A DNA stretch of 6,043 bases from Candidatus Limimorpha equi (GCA_018065885.1 JAGHSL010000251.1:1-6043); one strand, 5' to 3'. Shown: positions 1-5,728, numbered from the stretch's first letter. Made by a program: numbers and translations. Notes: generated by a model from the sequence alone, not told the origin.

Positions 1-1029
1 TTCAGGAATCTGGTTTTTGAAGGCGGAGGCGTGAGGGGCATAGCCTACGCCGGCGCATTGGAAGTGCTTGAGGAGGAAAAAATCCTTAGAAAAATCAAGC
101 GCGTAGCGGGCACTTCAGCGGGTGCCATTCTTGCTGTTTTAGTCGGTTTGGGCTACACGCCAGCCGAAATTGAAAACATTGTCTGGAATCTTGATTTCAA
201 CAAGTTCAAGGATGATTCGTGGGGTTTCCTACGCGACTCGAAACGCATCTTCACGGATTACGGCTGGTTCAAAGGCGATTTTTTCCGTGAGTTTATCGGC
301 GGCATCATCAAAGACAAAACCGGTGACAGCGAAACCACATTTGGCCAACTTGACAGCATGAAGCAGGACGGGAAACCATTCCTCGACATCTACCTCATTG
401 GCAGTAACTTATCGACGGAGTTTTCCGAAGTGTTTTCTGCCGAAACCACACCCGATTTCAGCATTGCCGATGCAGCACGCATCTCCATGTCGATTCCGAT
501 TTTCTTCACCGCCGTTCGCGCCAACCCGCGAAAAGACGTTTACGTTGACGGCGGTCTCCTCGACAATTACCCGATTCAGGCCTTCGACAACAGGAAATTT
601 GTGAACAAGCATTTTATCAGGACGCCATACTACAACAAAATCAACGAGGTACAGAAGAAAATGCCAAAAGGACTCGGCCTCGCCAACGAATACGTCTACA
701 ACCAGGAGACCTTGGGATTCCGTCTGGACAGTTCCGAGGAAATAGCCATCTTCCACGACAACACCGAGCCGCAAGTCAAGGACATTGACAATCTGTTTGA
801 CTACACCGCCGCCCTGCTCAACACCCTGATTGATTTCCAAAGAAACACCCACCTGCACAGCGACGACTGGCAACGCACCATCTACATCGACACTTTGGAT
901 GTGAAAGCCACCGATTTCGACCTCAGCGACGAGAAGAAAAACGCCTTGCTTGAATCGGGCAGAACACACACAAAAAGTTACCTCGACTGGTTCAACAACG
1001 ACGAAGAAAAAGCCAACAAGGTGAAGTAA
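1..1029 (+). CDS. Patatin-like phospholipase, 5' end cut off by the window
   Basis: Predicted serine lipid acyl hydrolase of the patatin family, which cleaves acyl chains from membrane phospholipids with a Ser-Asp dyad. The reading frame is open from base 1. The residues FEGGGVRG at 6-13 form the glycine-rich oxyanion loop. GTSAG at 37-41 is the nucleophile elbow with Ser39 (codon 115-117), and VDGG at 182-185 supplies the catalytic Asp183 (codon 547-549). All three motifs are intact, so the enzyme should be active. The GTG at 31 lies inside the oxyanion loop and cannot be the start; the true start lies a few codons upstream of the window. About 343 residues are visible, a normal length for a single-domain bacterial patatin. 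No signal peptide or membrane segment is seen in the visible part, so the protein is probably cytoplasmic. It ends at TAA 1027-1029, just before a hairpin. Base composition is visibly richer in G+C than the genes at the right end. The physiological substrate cannot be told. Confidence 0.93.
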   Translation, partial: FRNLVFEGGGVRGIAYAGALEVLEEEKILRKIKRVAGTSAGAILAVLVGLGYTPAEIENIVWNLDFNKFKDDSWGFLRDSKRIFTDYGWFKGDFFREFIGGIIKDKTGDSETTFGQLDSMKQDGKPFLDIYLIGSNLSTEFSEVFSAETTPDFSIADAARISMSIPIFFTAVRANPRKDVYVDGGLLDNYPIQAFDNRKFVNKHFIRTPYYNKINEVQKKMPKGLGLANEYVYNQETLGFRLDSSEEIAIFHDNTEPQVKDIDNLFDYTAALLNTLIDFQRNTHLHSDDWQRTIYIDTLDVKATDFDLSDEKKNALLESGRTHTKSYLDWFNNDEEKANKVK

Positions 1030-1031
1030 GT

Positions 1032-1079
1032 AACGATAAAATAATAAGTTGAGACAATTCCAACTCATATCGTTTTTAT
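1032..1079 (+). terminator. Probable terminator of the patatin gene
   Basis: AACGATA (1032-1038) pairs with TATCGTT (1068-1074), and inside it AGTTG (1047-1051) pairs with CAACT (1061-1065). The run TTTTTAT follows directly. It begins three bases after the stop codon. The stem is interrupted by an unpaired A-rich side, so it is weaker than a textbook terminator. Confidence 0.5.
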
Positions 1080-1158
1080 AAACACAAATTTCCACAAATT
1101 AAACATGAATTTCCAAAATTAAGTAACTATTCAAAATTAAACTACTTTATAAAGGACA

Positions 1159-1235
1159 CGAGATTTCGAGACCGCGAGGCTTCGGGATGCCGGAATGCCT
1201 CGTAATCTCGCATTCCCGCGACCTCGATGCCTCGT
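1159..1235. repeat. GC-rich cluster of nested inverted and direct repeats
   Basis: A 77-base GC-rich island in very AT-rich DNA. CGAGATT (1159-1165) pairs with AATCTCG (1204-1210). Inside it CGAGGC (1175-1180) pairs with GCCTCG (1197-1202), and the hairpin continues through TTCGG/CCGGAA to a GATG loop with one bulged G. A competing pairing is GGAATGC (1192-1198) with GCATTCC (1210-1216). ATGCCTCGT occurs twice (1195-1203 and 1227-1235). No T-run follows, so it is not an obvious terminator. It looks like a dispersed extragenic repeat (REP or MITE-like), but copy number cannot be judged here. The open minus-strand frame through it (1147-1362, 71 codons) has no recognisable protein character and is not called. 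Confidence 0.6.
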
Positions 1236-1281
1236 TTCCAATATATAAACTAATTTTAATCACATACTTAACTGATTTATA

Positions 1282-1297
1282 GAAAATTATAATTTTC
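1282..1297. other. Perfect 16-bp AT-rich palindrome
   Basis: GAAAATTATAATTTTC reads the same on both strands. It could be a regulator-binding site. However, it has no intact gene close by on either side and it is almost entirely A/T, so chance is possible. Between 1236 and 1398 nothing else is convincing: TTTACGA occurs twice (1304-1310 and 1321-1327), with no clear gene or promoter. Confidence 0.3.
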
Positions 1298-1404
1298 GTT
1301 TCATTTACGATGATTTGTGTTTTACGAAGCGAAAAAGCAGCTGTTATCGTTTTTATTCTCACTTAATAAACTCCAGCACCACAGTTTCATCTTGATGAAC
1401 GGTG

Positions 1405-1492
1405 AGTACTCCAGTCAGAGTACTGCAGTACTTTAGTTAGAGTACTCGAGTACTCCAGTTTGAGTACTGAAATACTTCTCCGAGAGTACTGA
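1405..1492. repeat. Four 22-bp tandem units built on AGTACT palindromes
   Basis: AGTACT starts at 1405, 1419, 1427, 1441, 1449, 1463 and 1485, with a one-mismatch copy (AATACT) at 1471. The spacing alternates strictly 14, 8, 14, 8, 14, 8, 14, giving four head-to-tail units of 22 bases at 1405, 1427, 1449 and 1471. Within units 1 and 3, AGTACTC and GAGTACT form a 7-bp stem with a 6-base loop. Across the first two unit junctions AGTACTGCAGTACT (1419-1432) and AGTACTCGAGTACT (1441-1454) are perfect 14-bp palindromes. The fourth unit is the most decayed. There are no unique spacers, so this is not a CRISPR array. It could be a cooperative protein-binding array or part of a dispersed repeat element. 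Confidence 0.9.
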
Positions 1493-1628
1493 CAAATGAT
1501 GGCGGGACATTCCGAATGTAAACGACAGGAACTTCGAAAAAAGAAAGCGCAACTAAACAAAAATTACCGGCAAAAGGATGGGTTTCGACTTGCATTTTTA
1601 CCAATATCTTTCTCTCTTCTTGTGTCAT
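1437..1628 (-). pseudogene. Possible HEPN-domain toxin remnant, only the N-terminus recognisable
   Basis: The frame begins with MTQEERKILVKMQVE, which is like the first residues of small HEPN-domain proteins of Bacteroidales (typically an acidic MTxEER start followed by a helix). In those proteins a helical region with the RNase motif should follow, but here the next residues are not helical or HEPN-like, no RxxxxH motif is visible, and the frame runs into the AGTACT repeats and stops at 1437. Its ATG overlaps the stop of the preceding MNT remnant by four bases (ATGA, 1625-1628), the usual arrangement for MNT-HEPN toxin-antitoxin pairs. HEPN proteins of such pairs act as RNases or as partners of the nucleotidyltransferase. 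This copy must be dead. The match is from memory of the family over only 15 residues, so the call is tentative. Confidence 0.4.
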
Positions 1629-1849
1629 TGCAAAAGATTTACAGCATCTTGCTGAACATTTTCATAAAAAGGAGTGGCGAGATAGGATTGCCATTCTTTG
1701 GCGGTATATATGATTGGGTTAATTTCTTCATCCAACTCACAACCAAGCAAGACACATAGGAGGGAACGTGAGTCGATAAGAACAAGAATTGGATTGTTAG
1801 AAAACATGTTTCGAAAAGTACATTTCCAGGGAATTTGACAGACAAGCAC
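1625..1849 (-). pseudogene. MNT-type nucleotidyltransferase remnant, C-terminal part only
   Basis: The last roughly 40 codons read LDEEINPIIYTAKEW, then TPFYENVQQDAV, then stop. This is the usual tail of small MNT nucleotidyltransferases of Bacteroidales, where a glutamate/aspartate-rich strand is followed by IxPxxYTxxEW and TPFYxNVxxD. The catalytic N-terminal half, which should show GSxxxRGxxxxxSDxD, is absent: the frame is closed by a stop at about 1867 and nothing like the motif is seen in the other frames up to the phosphatase promoter. The GTG at 1849 is therefore not a meaningful start. In intact modules the MNT protein is the antitoxin that AMPylates or otherwise neutralises the HEPN toxin encoded just downstream. 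Here that position holds a HEPN-like start with a four-base overlap. Inferred to be a decayed toxin-antitoxin operon. Confidence 0.55.
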
Positions 1850-1934
1850 ATCAAACTGATAAACAACAAGTTAAAAGAAACACACTAAGCAAAAAAAACA
1901 GTTTTTTATCTTCAATTGATTTTTTATCACTAAC

Positions 1935-1968
1935 TTTGCTCTTGAAAATCACAGCCAACTTACATTTG
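1935..1968 (+). promoter_or_regulatory. Bacteroidetes-type promoter of the phosphatase gene
   Basis: TTTG (1935-1938) and TACATTTG (1961-1968) match the -33 TTTG and -7 TAnnTTTG elements of the Bacteroidetes major sigma factor, separated by 22 bases (slightly long). Transcription would begin near 1974, leaving a leader of about 40 bases. A second -7-like match, TAACTTTG (1931-1938), overlaps the -33 element but has no TTTG at the right distance upstream. The start codon at 2016 has no Shine-Dalgarno sequence, as is common in this phylum. Confidence 0.55.
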
Positions 1969-2015
1969 TGACTTGAATTCAACACCTAAATAAGGTTTGT
2001 AATAAAAAAACTACC

Positions 2016-3329
2016 ATGAACAAATCTCGATTATTCATCATCACGCTGCTTTTGTCTGTTTGCAGCATTGTATTTGCACAGGAAGACCTCTATTTAGAGA
2101 AAGTGACAATCCTAAGCCGACATAATGTCCGTGCACCTTTGGATAGCTATTTAAGCACTCTCGAAGAGATGACCGCTAACAGGCATCACTGGACCCGATG
2201 GTCAGTACCAGGCAGCAATCTTACATTGAAAGGAGGTGCTTTAGAAACACTGTTTGGGGAATATTTCCGACTGTGGCTTGAAAAAGAACAATTCGAGTTG
2301 GACAGTTTGGCCAGCGTCGGTCAAGTCTATTTCGGTGCCAGTTCCAAGCAACGCACTATTGCTACTGCACGGTCTTTCGCTGCGGGTTTAATTCCACTTA
2401 AGACCATAGATGTAGATTTCAAAAGGAAAGAGAACGGCGATGTGGGGTTCTTGGATCCAGATTATCTCCCACTACTGAACGACAATTCCTATTCGGACGG
2501 CGAATTCGATATTGCAGCTTTCAAAGCCGAGGCCTATCGCGAGTTGGGAGATCTGCAAGCCCCTTCCTATACGTTTTTGGAAAAGATTTTGGGAATGAAA
2601 CGCTCAAGCTATGCCCGCAAACACGGCACACAGCATTTCGACAATCATATAGGTGTCTGTCTCGATTTCCATGACAAGGATGGAAATCCATTGGAGCCCA
2701 CAATGCGTGGTGGTTTGAAAGACGCTAACATGGCCAGCGATGCCTTCATTCTCCAATACTACGAAATGAATAACCCTCGAGATGCAGCTTTTGGCCACCG
2801 GCTCTGTTTCAACGACTGGAAGAGACTGGCTTACATCAAGGACTATTATGGCGAAATCCTTTTCACGGCTCCCATCATCTCTGTCAACATAAGCCATTGC
2901 ATGCTGAAAAGGATTCAGTCGGAAATGGCGTCCAGAGGACATAAATTCGCTTTATTTTGTTCTCATGACTCGATGATTACTGCCGTGCTCGCCGCATTAC
3001 GAGTTGTTCCATACGAACTGCCCAACACCATAGAATCCCAAACCCCCATTGGATGCAAGCTGGTACTTGAGCAATGGGGTGAAACATCAGGCTCTAATCC
3101 GAAGAGATATGTCCGCGTCCGACTCGTATATCAAAGTTCAGACCAAATTCGAGGAATGAGACAGATGGACTTGGATAATCCCCCAATGTCATTCGATCTC
3201 TGTTTCACTGGTCTTGAAAAGATGCCGAATGGGATGTACGATTATGACGATTTCATGCATCATCTTCAAAACAGCATTGAAGCATACAACGCTACCGCCA
3301 TCGGACGACATCCATTTTTGCGTTTTTAA
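2016..3329 (+). CDS. Secreted histidine acid phosphatase, glucose-1-phosphatase (Agp)-like
   Basis: Predicted periplasmic or secreted phosphomonoesterase of histidine phosphatase clade 2 (glucose-1-phosphatase, phytase and MINPP relatives). These enzymes form a phosphohistidine and release phosphate from sugar phosphates or phytate. A signal peptide covers residues 1-21, with probable cleavage VFA/QED. SRHNVRAPL at 34-42 is the catalytic loop with His36. It has RHN rather than the common RHG, as does E. coli Agp, and the following WSVPG, LTLKGG and GEYFRLWL blocks also resemble Agp. QRTIATARSFAAGL (112-125) carries the conserved phosphate-binding Arg113. SHDS (316-319) gives the acid/base His317-Asp318, i.e. 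HD as in Agp/AppA and not HAE as in MINPP. TPIGCKLVLEQW (343-354) is the conserved late strand. At 437 residues it is slightly longer than Agp. All catalytic residues are intact. It is monocistronic with its own promoter. The preferred substrate is unproven; phytase activity cannot be excluded. Confidence 0.9.
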   Translation: MNKSRLFIITLLLSVCSIVFAQEDLYLEKVTILSRHNVRAPLDSYLSTLEEMTANRHHWTRWSVPGSNLTLKGGALETLFGEYFRLWLEKEQFELDSLASVGQVYFGASSKQRTIATARSFAAGLIPLKTIDVDFKRKENGDVGFLDPDYLPLLNDNSYSDGEFDIAAFKAEAYRELGDLQAPSYTFLEKILGMKRSSYARKHGTQHFDNHIGVCLDFHDKDGNPLEPTMRGGLKDANMASDAFILQYYEMNNPRDAAFGHRLCFNDWKRLAYIKDYYGEILFTAPIISVNISHCMLKRIQSEMASRGHKFALFCSHDSMITAVLAALRVVPYELPNTIESQTPIGCKLVLEQWGETSGSNPKRYVRVRLVYQSSDQIRGMRQMDLDNPPMSFDLCFTGLEKMPNGMYDYDDFMHHLQNSIEAYNATAIGRHPFLRF

Positions 3330-3396
3330 ACGGTTTGGACATAACTTCCTGTCTGACCTTCCAAAATCAAGCAGGAATTGCTAAATTCTATTTCAA

Positions 3397-3459
3397 ATGG
3401 TTTGTAAAGCCTAATACTCACATTGAGGGACGAATGTAAACCATATACCTCATTTTTTT
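3397..3459 (+). terminator. Weak terminator between the converging phosphatase and membrane genes
   Basis: ATGGTTT (3397-3403) pairs with AAACCAT (3438-3444), and directly inside on the right arm ACATT (3420-3424) pairs with AATGT (3433-3437) around an 8-base loop. A 16-base bulge lies on the left arm. A run of seven T starts 8 bases later (3453-3459), inside the last codons of the minus-strand gene. The bulge and the gap before the T-run make it a poor intrinsic terminator. It may serve the phosphatase transcript. The rest of 3330-3449 shows no gene. Confidence 0.3.
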
Positions 3460-4634
3460 CTCTTAATTATCTGGATTATCCTTTTAAGAACTTGGGTTAT
3501 CACAGTGCGGAAGTACCATAATAGCACAAGCAGGCAAGGAACCGTCAGATACCAGACACTGAACAGCATGACTACAATCCTAAAGATAGCATAAAAGATC
3601 GCCAAAATCATAAATAATACGGTCAGTAATGTTTTCCAAGCAACCTTTCTATTGCTCTTCCAGATTCCTGTCACGTTGTTTTCGACATCCCTATACCAAA
3701 TCTTCCTCCATTGAACATTGTCCAGCTTGCGCTGAATTTCGACAGAAACAAGTATTTGTCCGATGTTGTCTTTGTAGTTGTCATTGTTGTTCCATGCCGA
3801 ATGAATGAATTCATCAAAAGCCTTATCGTCACCTATCATCTTTTTATGGTAGTTATAATACATAGTATCCTTAGCCTTGATAGATTCCTTTATCCTTGCA
3901 TAATCTTGCGCTTTCCGTTTATCTCGTTTAACTTCGTTTATTGACAATAACAGATAGCCACTCTCTTGTACTTCGTCGAAAAAGTATCTGAAATTATTCC
4001 TGTTTTTATTAAGATAATGGACTTTGTCATCGCTGTCTTCCTCATTACCAATGCGATAAATGAGATTCCCAAATTCGGTTTCTTCACATATCAGACGCCT
4101 ATCTTTCTTATTATTTGTGTTTTTTTTATTGTTGATGAAAGGCCATATAAACTTGTGATTTGTTGCGTCATCGTTACTCATAGAAACCCAATCATAATAC
4201 GGCTTGAAATTCCATTGCGCAGCCTCGTACAACCCCAAAACATCACTATAGAATCCACCAGACACTCTCATTCTCATCTTGTCGCCTTCCAAAAGCTGTA
4301 TTCCGGTATTTGTCCATGGCTCCGACGCATTCAACATATATAGATAGTATTCCTTATCTCCACTTACATAGGTTACAATAGCTCCTTCTGGCGTTATTCT
4401 ACAATCGTTCTTACTATTCAGTACATCTTTAATGAAATAGACACCTGAATTGACAACAAATACTAAGCCAACAATGATAGAAAAAGCCAATATGGAAAAA
4501 TTGAAAATTTTACTGTTACCATCCTGGCTCTTACTATTTGCCAATTCAACAAAGAAGTTAGTGTCATCAATATCGACAGACTGATTCGTCTCATTAATGA
4601 TATCGGCCTTGATAATGTCGCGAATCGATTTCAT
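3450..4634 (-). CDS. Membrane protein with split LecA-like domain, second gene of the pair
   Basis: No named family recognised. Residues 1-43 are a polar, acidic cytoplasmic segment; 44-68 are a membrane helix; about 70-330 are extracytoplasmic; and about 335-375 form one or two further membrane helices, followed by a basic tail (KRIIQIIKRKK). The outer part reads like a PA-IL/LecA-type beta-sandwich: WTNTGI (107-112), GDKMRMRVSGGF (117-128), NLIYRIG (190-196), GYLLLSINE (226-234). After a polar insertion comes KDNIGQILVSVEI (288-300), which corresponds to the closing strand of LecA (NNSGSFSVNI). Candidate metal ligands would be Glu234, Asp289 and Asn290. The upstream gene has the same blocks in the same order, so the two are paralogues, but only this one has the C-terminal membrane segments. 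The start overlaps the stop of the upstream gene (ATGA, 4631-4634), indicating translational coupling. Codon use is AT-rich. Role unknown; ligand binding at the membrane is an inference. Confidence 0.85.
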   Translation of the reverse strand: MKSIRDIIKADIINETNQSVDIDDTNFFVELANSKSQDGNSKIFNFSILAFSIIVGLVFVVNSGVYFIKDVLNSKNDCRITPEGAIVTYVSGDKEYYLYMLNASEPWTNTGIQLLEGDKMRMRVSGGFYSDVLGLYEAAQWNFKPYYDWVSMSNDDATNHKFIWPFINNKKNTNNKKDRRLICEETEFGNLIYRIGNEEDSDDKVHYLNKNRNNFRYFFDEVQESGYLLLSINEVKRDKRKAQDYARIKESIKAKDTMYYNYHKKMIGDDKAFDEFIHSAWNNNDNYKDNIGQILVSVEIQRKLDNVQWRKIWYRDVENNVTGIWKSNRKVAWKTLLTVLFMILAIFYAIFRIVVMLFSVWYLTVPCLLVLLWYFRTVITQVLKRIIQIIKRKK

Positions 4635-5680
4635 GGTTTGCTTTTTATGTGTTCAACAGCAATAAGGAATGAACCAACGTTATCGTCAAACCACGCATTG
4701 TAATAAGTGCCGACAGAATCAGTGCTTTTCTCGTCATACATCTTCTTGTGGAAGTCTCTGTAATATGTCATTTCATTGATGTCTTTCGTAAGCTTATTGT
4801 ATTTTGGAGCTGGGCCGAAATCCAAGAATTCTTTATTGAATTTCCTCCACGTTTCTTCATCTGAAAATAAAGAATCAACCTGTTTACTCATTATTTCGGA
4901 TTTAATCGAAGATTTATCCTGTAAACTTTTAATGATAGCATCTCTAATCAAACTGTCGTTTCTTGCTATCATTTTATTTATAACATCTTCTGTCAGCACA
5001 ATGTCATTCACAGCAAAACGCAAATATCCTTCATTTGGTACAATAAAGTCAACACGCTCCTTTCCAATGAAATAAATGCCCTTCTTGTTTTCATCCTTAC
5101 AGGTAATAAGACTATCAATAGAGACATCGCCAGGTGCCACTTGCATGATAAGTGCATTGGCTGGCAGCTTGGAAAATATCCTGAAATCCATTCTTTGTTC
5201 ATCTCTTTTTTTGTTAGATTTGCTTCCTTCGGATCCAAGCCAGTCAAAGTTATAGCTATTGGAGTCAGCAGCATTTATCATGTGGTGTATGGCAGTATTG
5301 AATTTCCCTGATGACCTAATTGTAAGTCTATCACCTTTTTCAACATAAATACCAGAATTAGCCCAAAGTTCAGCTGTGTTAAATAGCCAATAGTGTATCT
5401 CTTTGTCCTCGTCCTGCATAGTCGTCGTGCCAAAGGCATTAACCATAATGCTATTGTATGGATAAACCGATTTGATGGAAACGGTGACAAATGATAGTCC
5501 AATGAAAATCGTCATAGCTAACACAACGATGATTATCAACAGTTTCATGACTTTCCTTTTATCATCAAGAATCTCAAGCAAGGTTTTGTTGGATTCTATG
5601 GTAATCTTCATATTTCTGTTTCTATGATATTTCCTGCTTCGTCTTGTCCGAGGTCTTGAGTTGTTTAAATCTGTTGCCAT
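4631..5680 (-). CDS. Single-pass membrane protein with split LecA-like domain, first gene of the pair
   Basis: No named family recognised. Residues 1-23 are strongly basic (RTRRSRKYHRNRN), 24-44 polar, 45-68 a membrane helix; the remainder is extracytoplasmic by the positive-inside rule. The outer part resembles the PA-IL/LecA beta-sandwich: WANSGI (106-111), GDRLTIRSSGKF (116-127), ALIMQVAPGD (176-185, compare ALVMKIGNSG in LecA) and GYLRFAVND (218-226). DDNVGSFLIAVE (332-343) then matches the LecA end NNSGSFSVNI. In LecA the ND and NN motifs are a few residues apart and bind calcium; here about 105 residues, largely charged and probably helical, separate Asp226 from Asp333-Asn334. ATG 5680 is chosen because it gives the longest frame, but it lies only about 12 bases from the predicted transcription start. 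Met24 (5611-5609) is an alternative. First gene of an operon with the overlapping downstream paralogue. Carbohydrate binding is a hypothesis from fold resemblance only. Confidence 0.85.
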   Translation of the reverse strand: MATDLNNSRPRTRRSRKYHRNRNMKITIESNKTLLEILDDKRKVMKLLIIIVVLAMTIFIGLSFVTVSIKSVYPYNSIMVNAFGTTTMQDEDKEIHYWLFNTAELWANSGIYVEKGDRLTIRSSGKFNTAIHHMINAADSNSYNFDWLGSEGSKSNKKRDEQRMDFRIFSKLPANALIMQVAPGDVSIDSLITCKDENKKGIYFIGKERVDFIVPNEGYLRFAVNDIVLTEDVINKMIARNDSLIRDAIIKSLQDKSSIKSEIMSKQVDSLFSDEETWRKFNKEFLDFGPAPKYNKLTKDINEMTYYRDFHKKMYDEKSTDSVGTYYNAWFDDNVGSFLIAVEHIKSKP

Positions 5681-5696
5681 ATAAAAGAATTTTTTG

Positions 5697-5728
5697 CAAA
5701 TGTATGATTTTTTCTTTTGTCACACAAA
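5697..5728 (-). promoter_or_regulatory. Bacteroidetes-type promoter of the two-gene membrane operon
   Basis: On the minus strand TTTG (5728-5725), a 20-base spacer and TACATTTG (5704-5697) match the -33/-7 consensus of Bacteroidetes exactly in sequence and spacing. Transcription should start near 5692. That leaves only about 12 bases before ATG 5680, so the first gene is either nearly leaderless or starts at Met24 (5611). Confidence 0.65.

Noticed and set aside
31..1029. GTG at 31 as start of the patatin gene
   Set aside because: It is the valine of the GGGVRG oxyanion loop; the frame is open to base 1 and the essential glycines lie upstream of it.
409..1095. Long minus-strand frame opposite the patatin gene
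   Set aside because: Shadow frame: the plus strand has all patatin catalytic motifs, and the antisense product is a low-complexity V/F-rich sequence.
1087..1115. AATTTCCA repeated at 1087-1094 and 1108-1115
   Set aside because: Short AT-rich repeat 21 bases apart, with nothing else to support a function.
1147..1362. Minus-strand 71-codon open frame as a gene
   Set aside because: Half of it is the GC-rich repeat island read as protein, and the rest is AT-rich with no domain, no promoter and no clear ribosome site.
1359..1410. Minus-strand peptide ending TVHQDETVVLEFIK as the tail of a gene
   Set aside because: It looks protein-like, but the frame is closed by a stop inside the AGTACT array and no family could be named; too short to call.
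1405..1492. CRISPR array
   Set aside because: Units are adjoining 22-bp direct repeats with internal symmetry and no unique spacers, and there are no cas genes.
1496..1759. Plus-strand 87-codon open frame as a small membrane protein
   Set aside because: It is antisense to the MNT/HEPN remnants, where family-like residues are seen; the hydrophobic stretch arises from the complement.
1..1849. Patatin plus nucleotidyltransferase-like remnant as a CBASS-type defence locus
   Set aside because: The remnant is on the opposite strand, resembles the tail of MNT antitoxins rather than CD-NTases, and lacks any catalytic GS…D motif. No cyclase or accessory gene is visible, although the left side beyond the window is unknown.
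3966..4343. Plus-strand frames opposite the membrane operon
   Set aside because: Antisense shadows; the minus-strand frames are longer, overlap in operon fashion and are homologous to each other.
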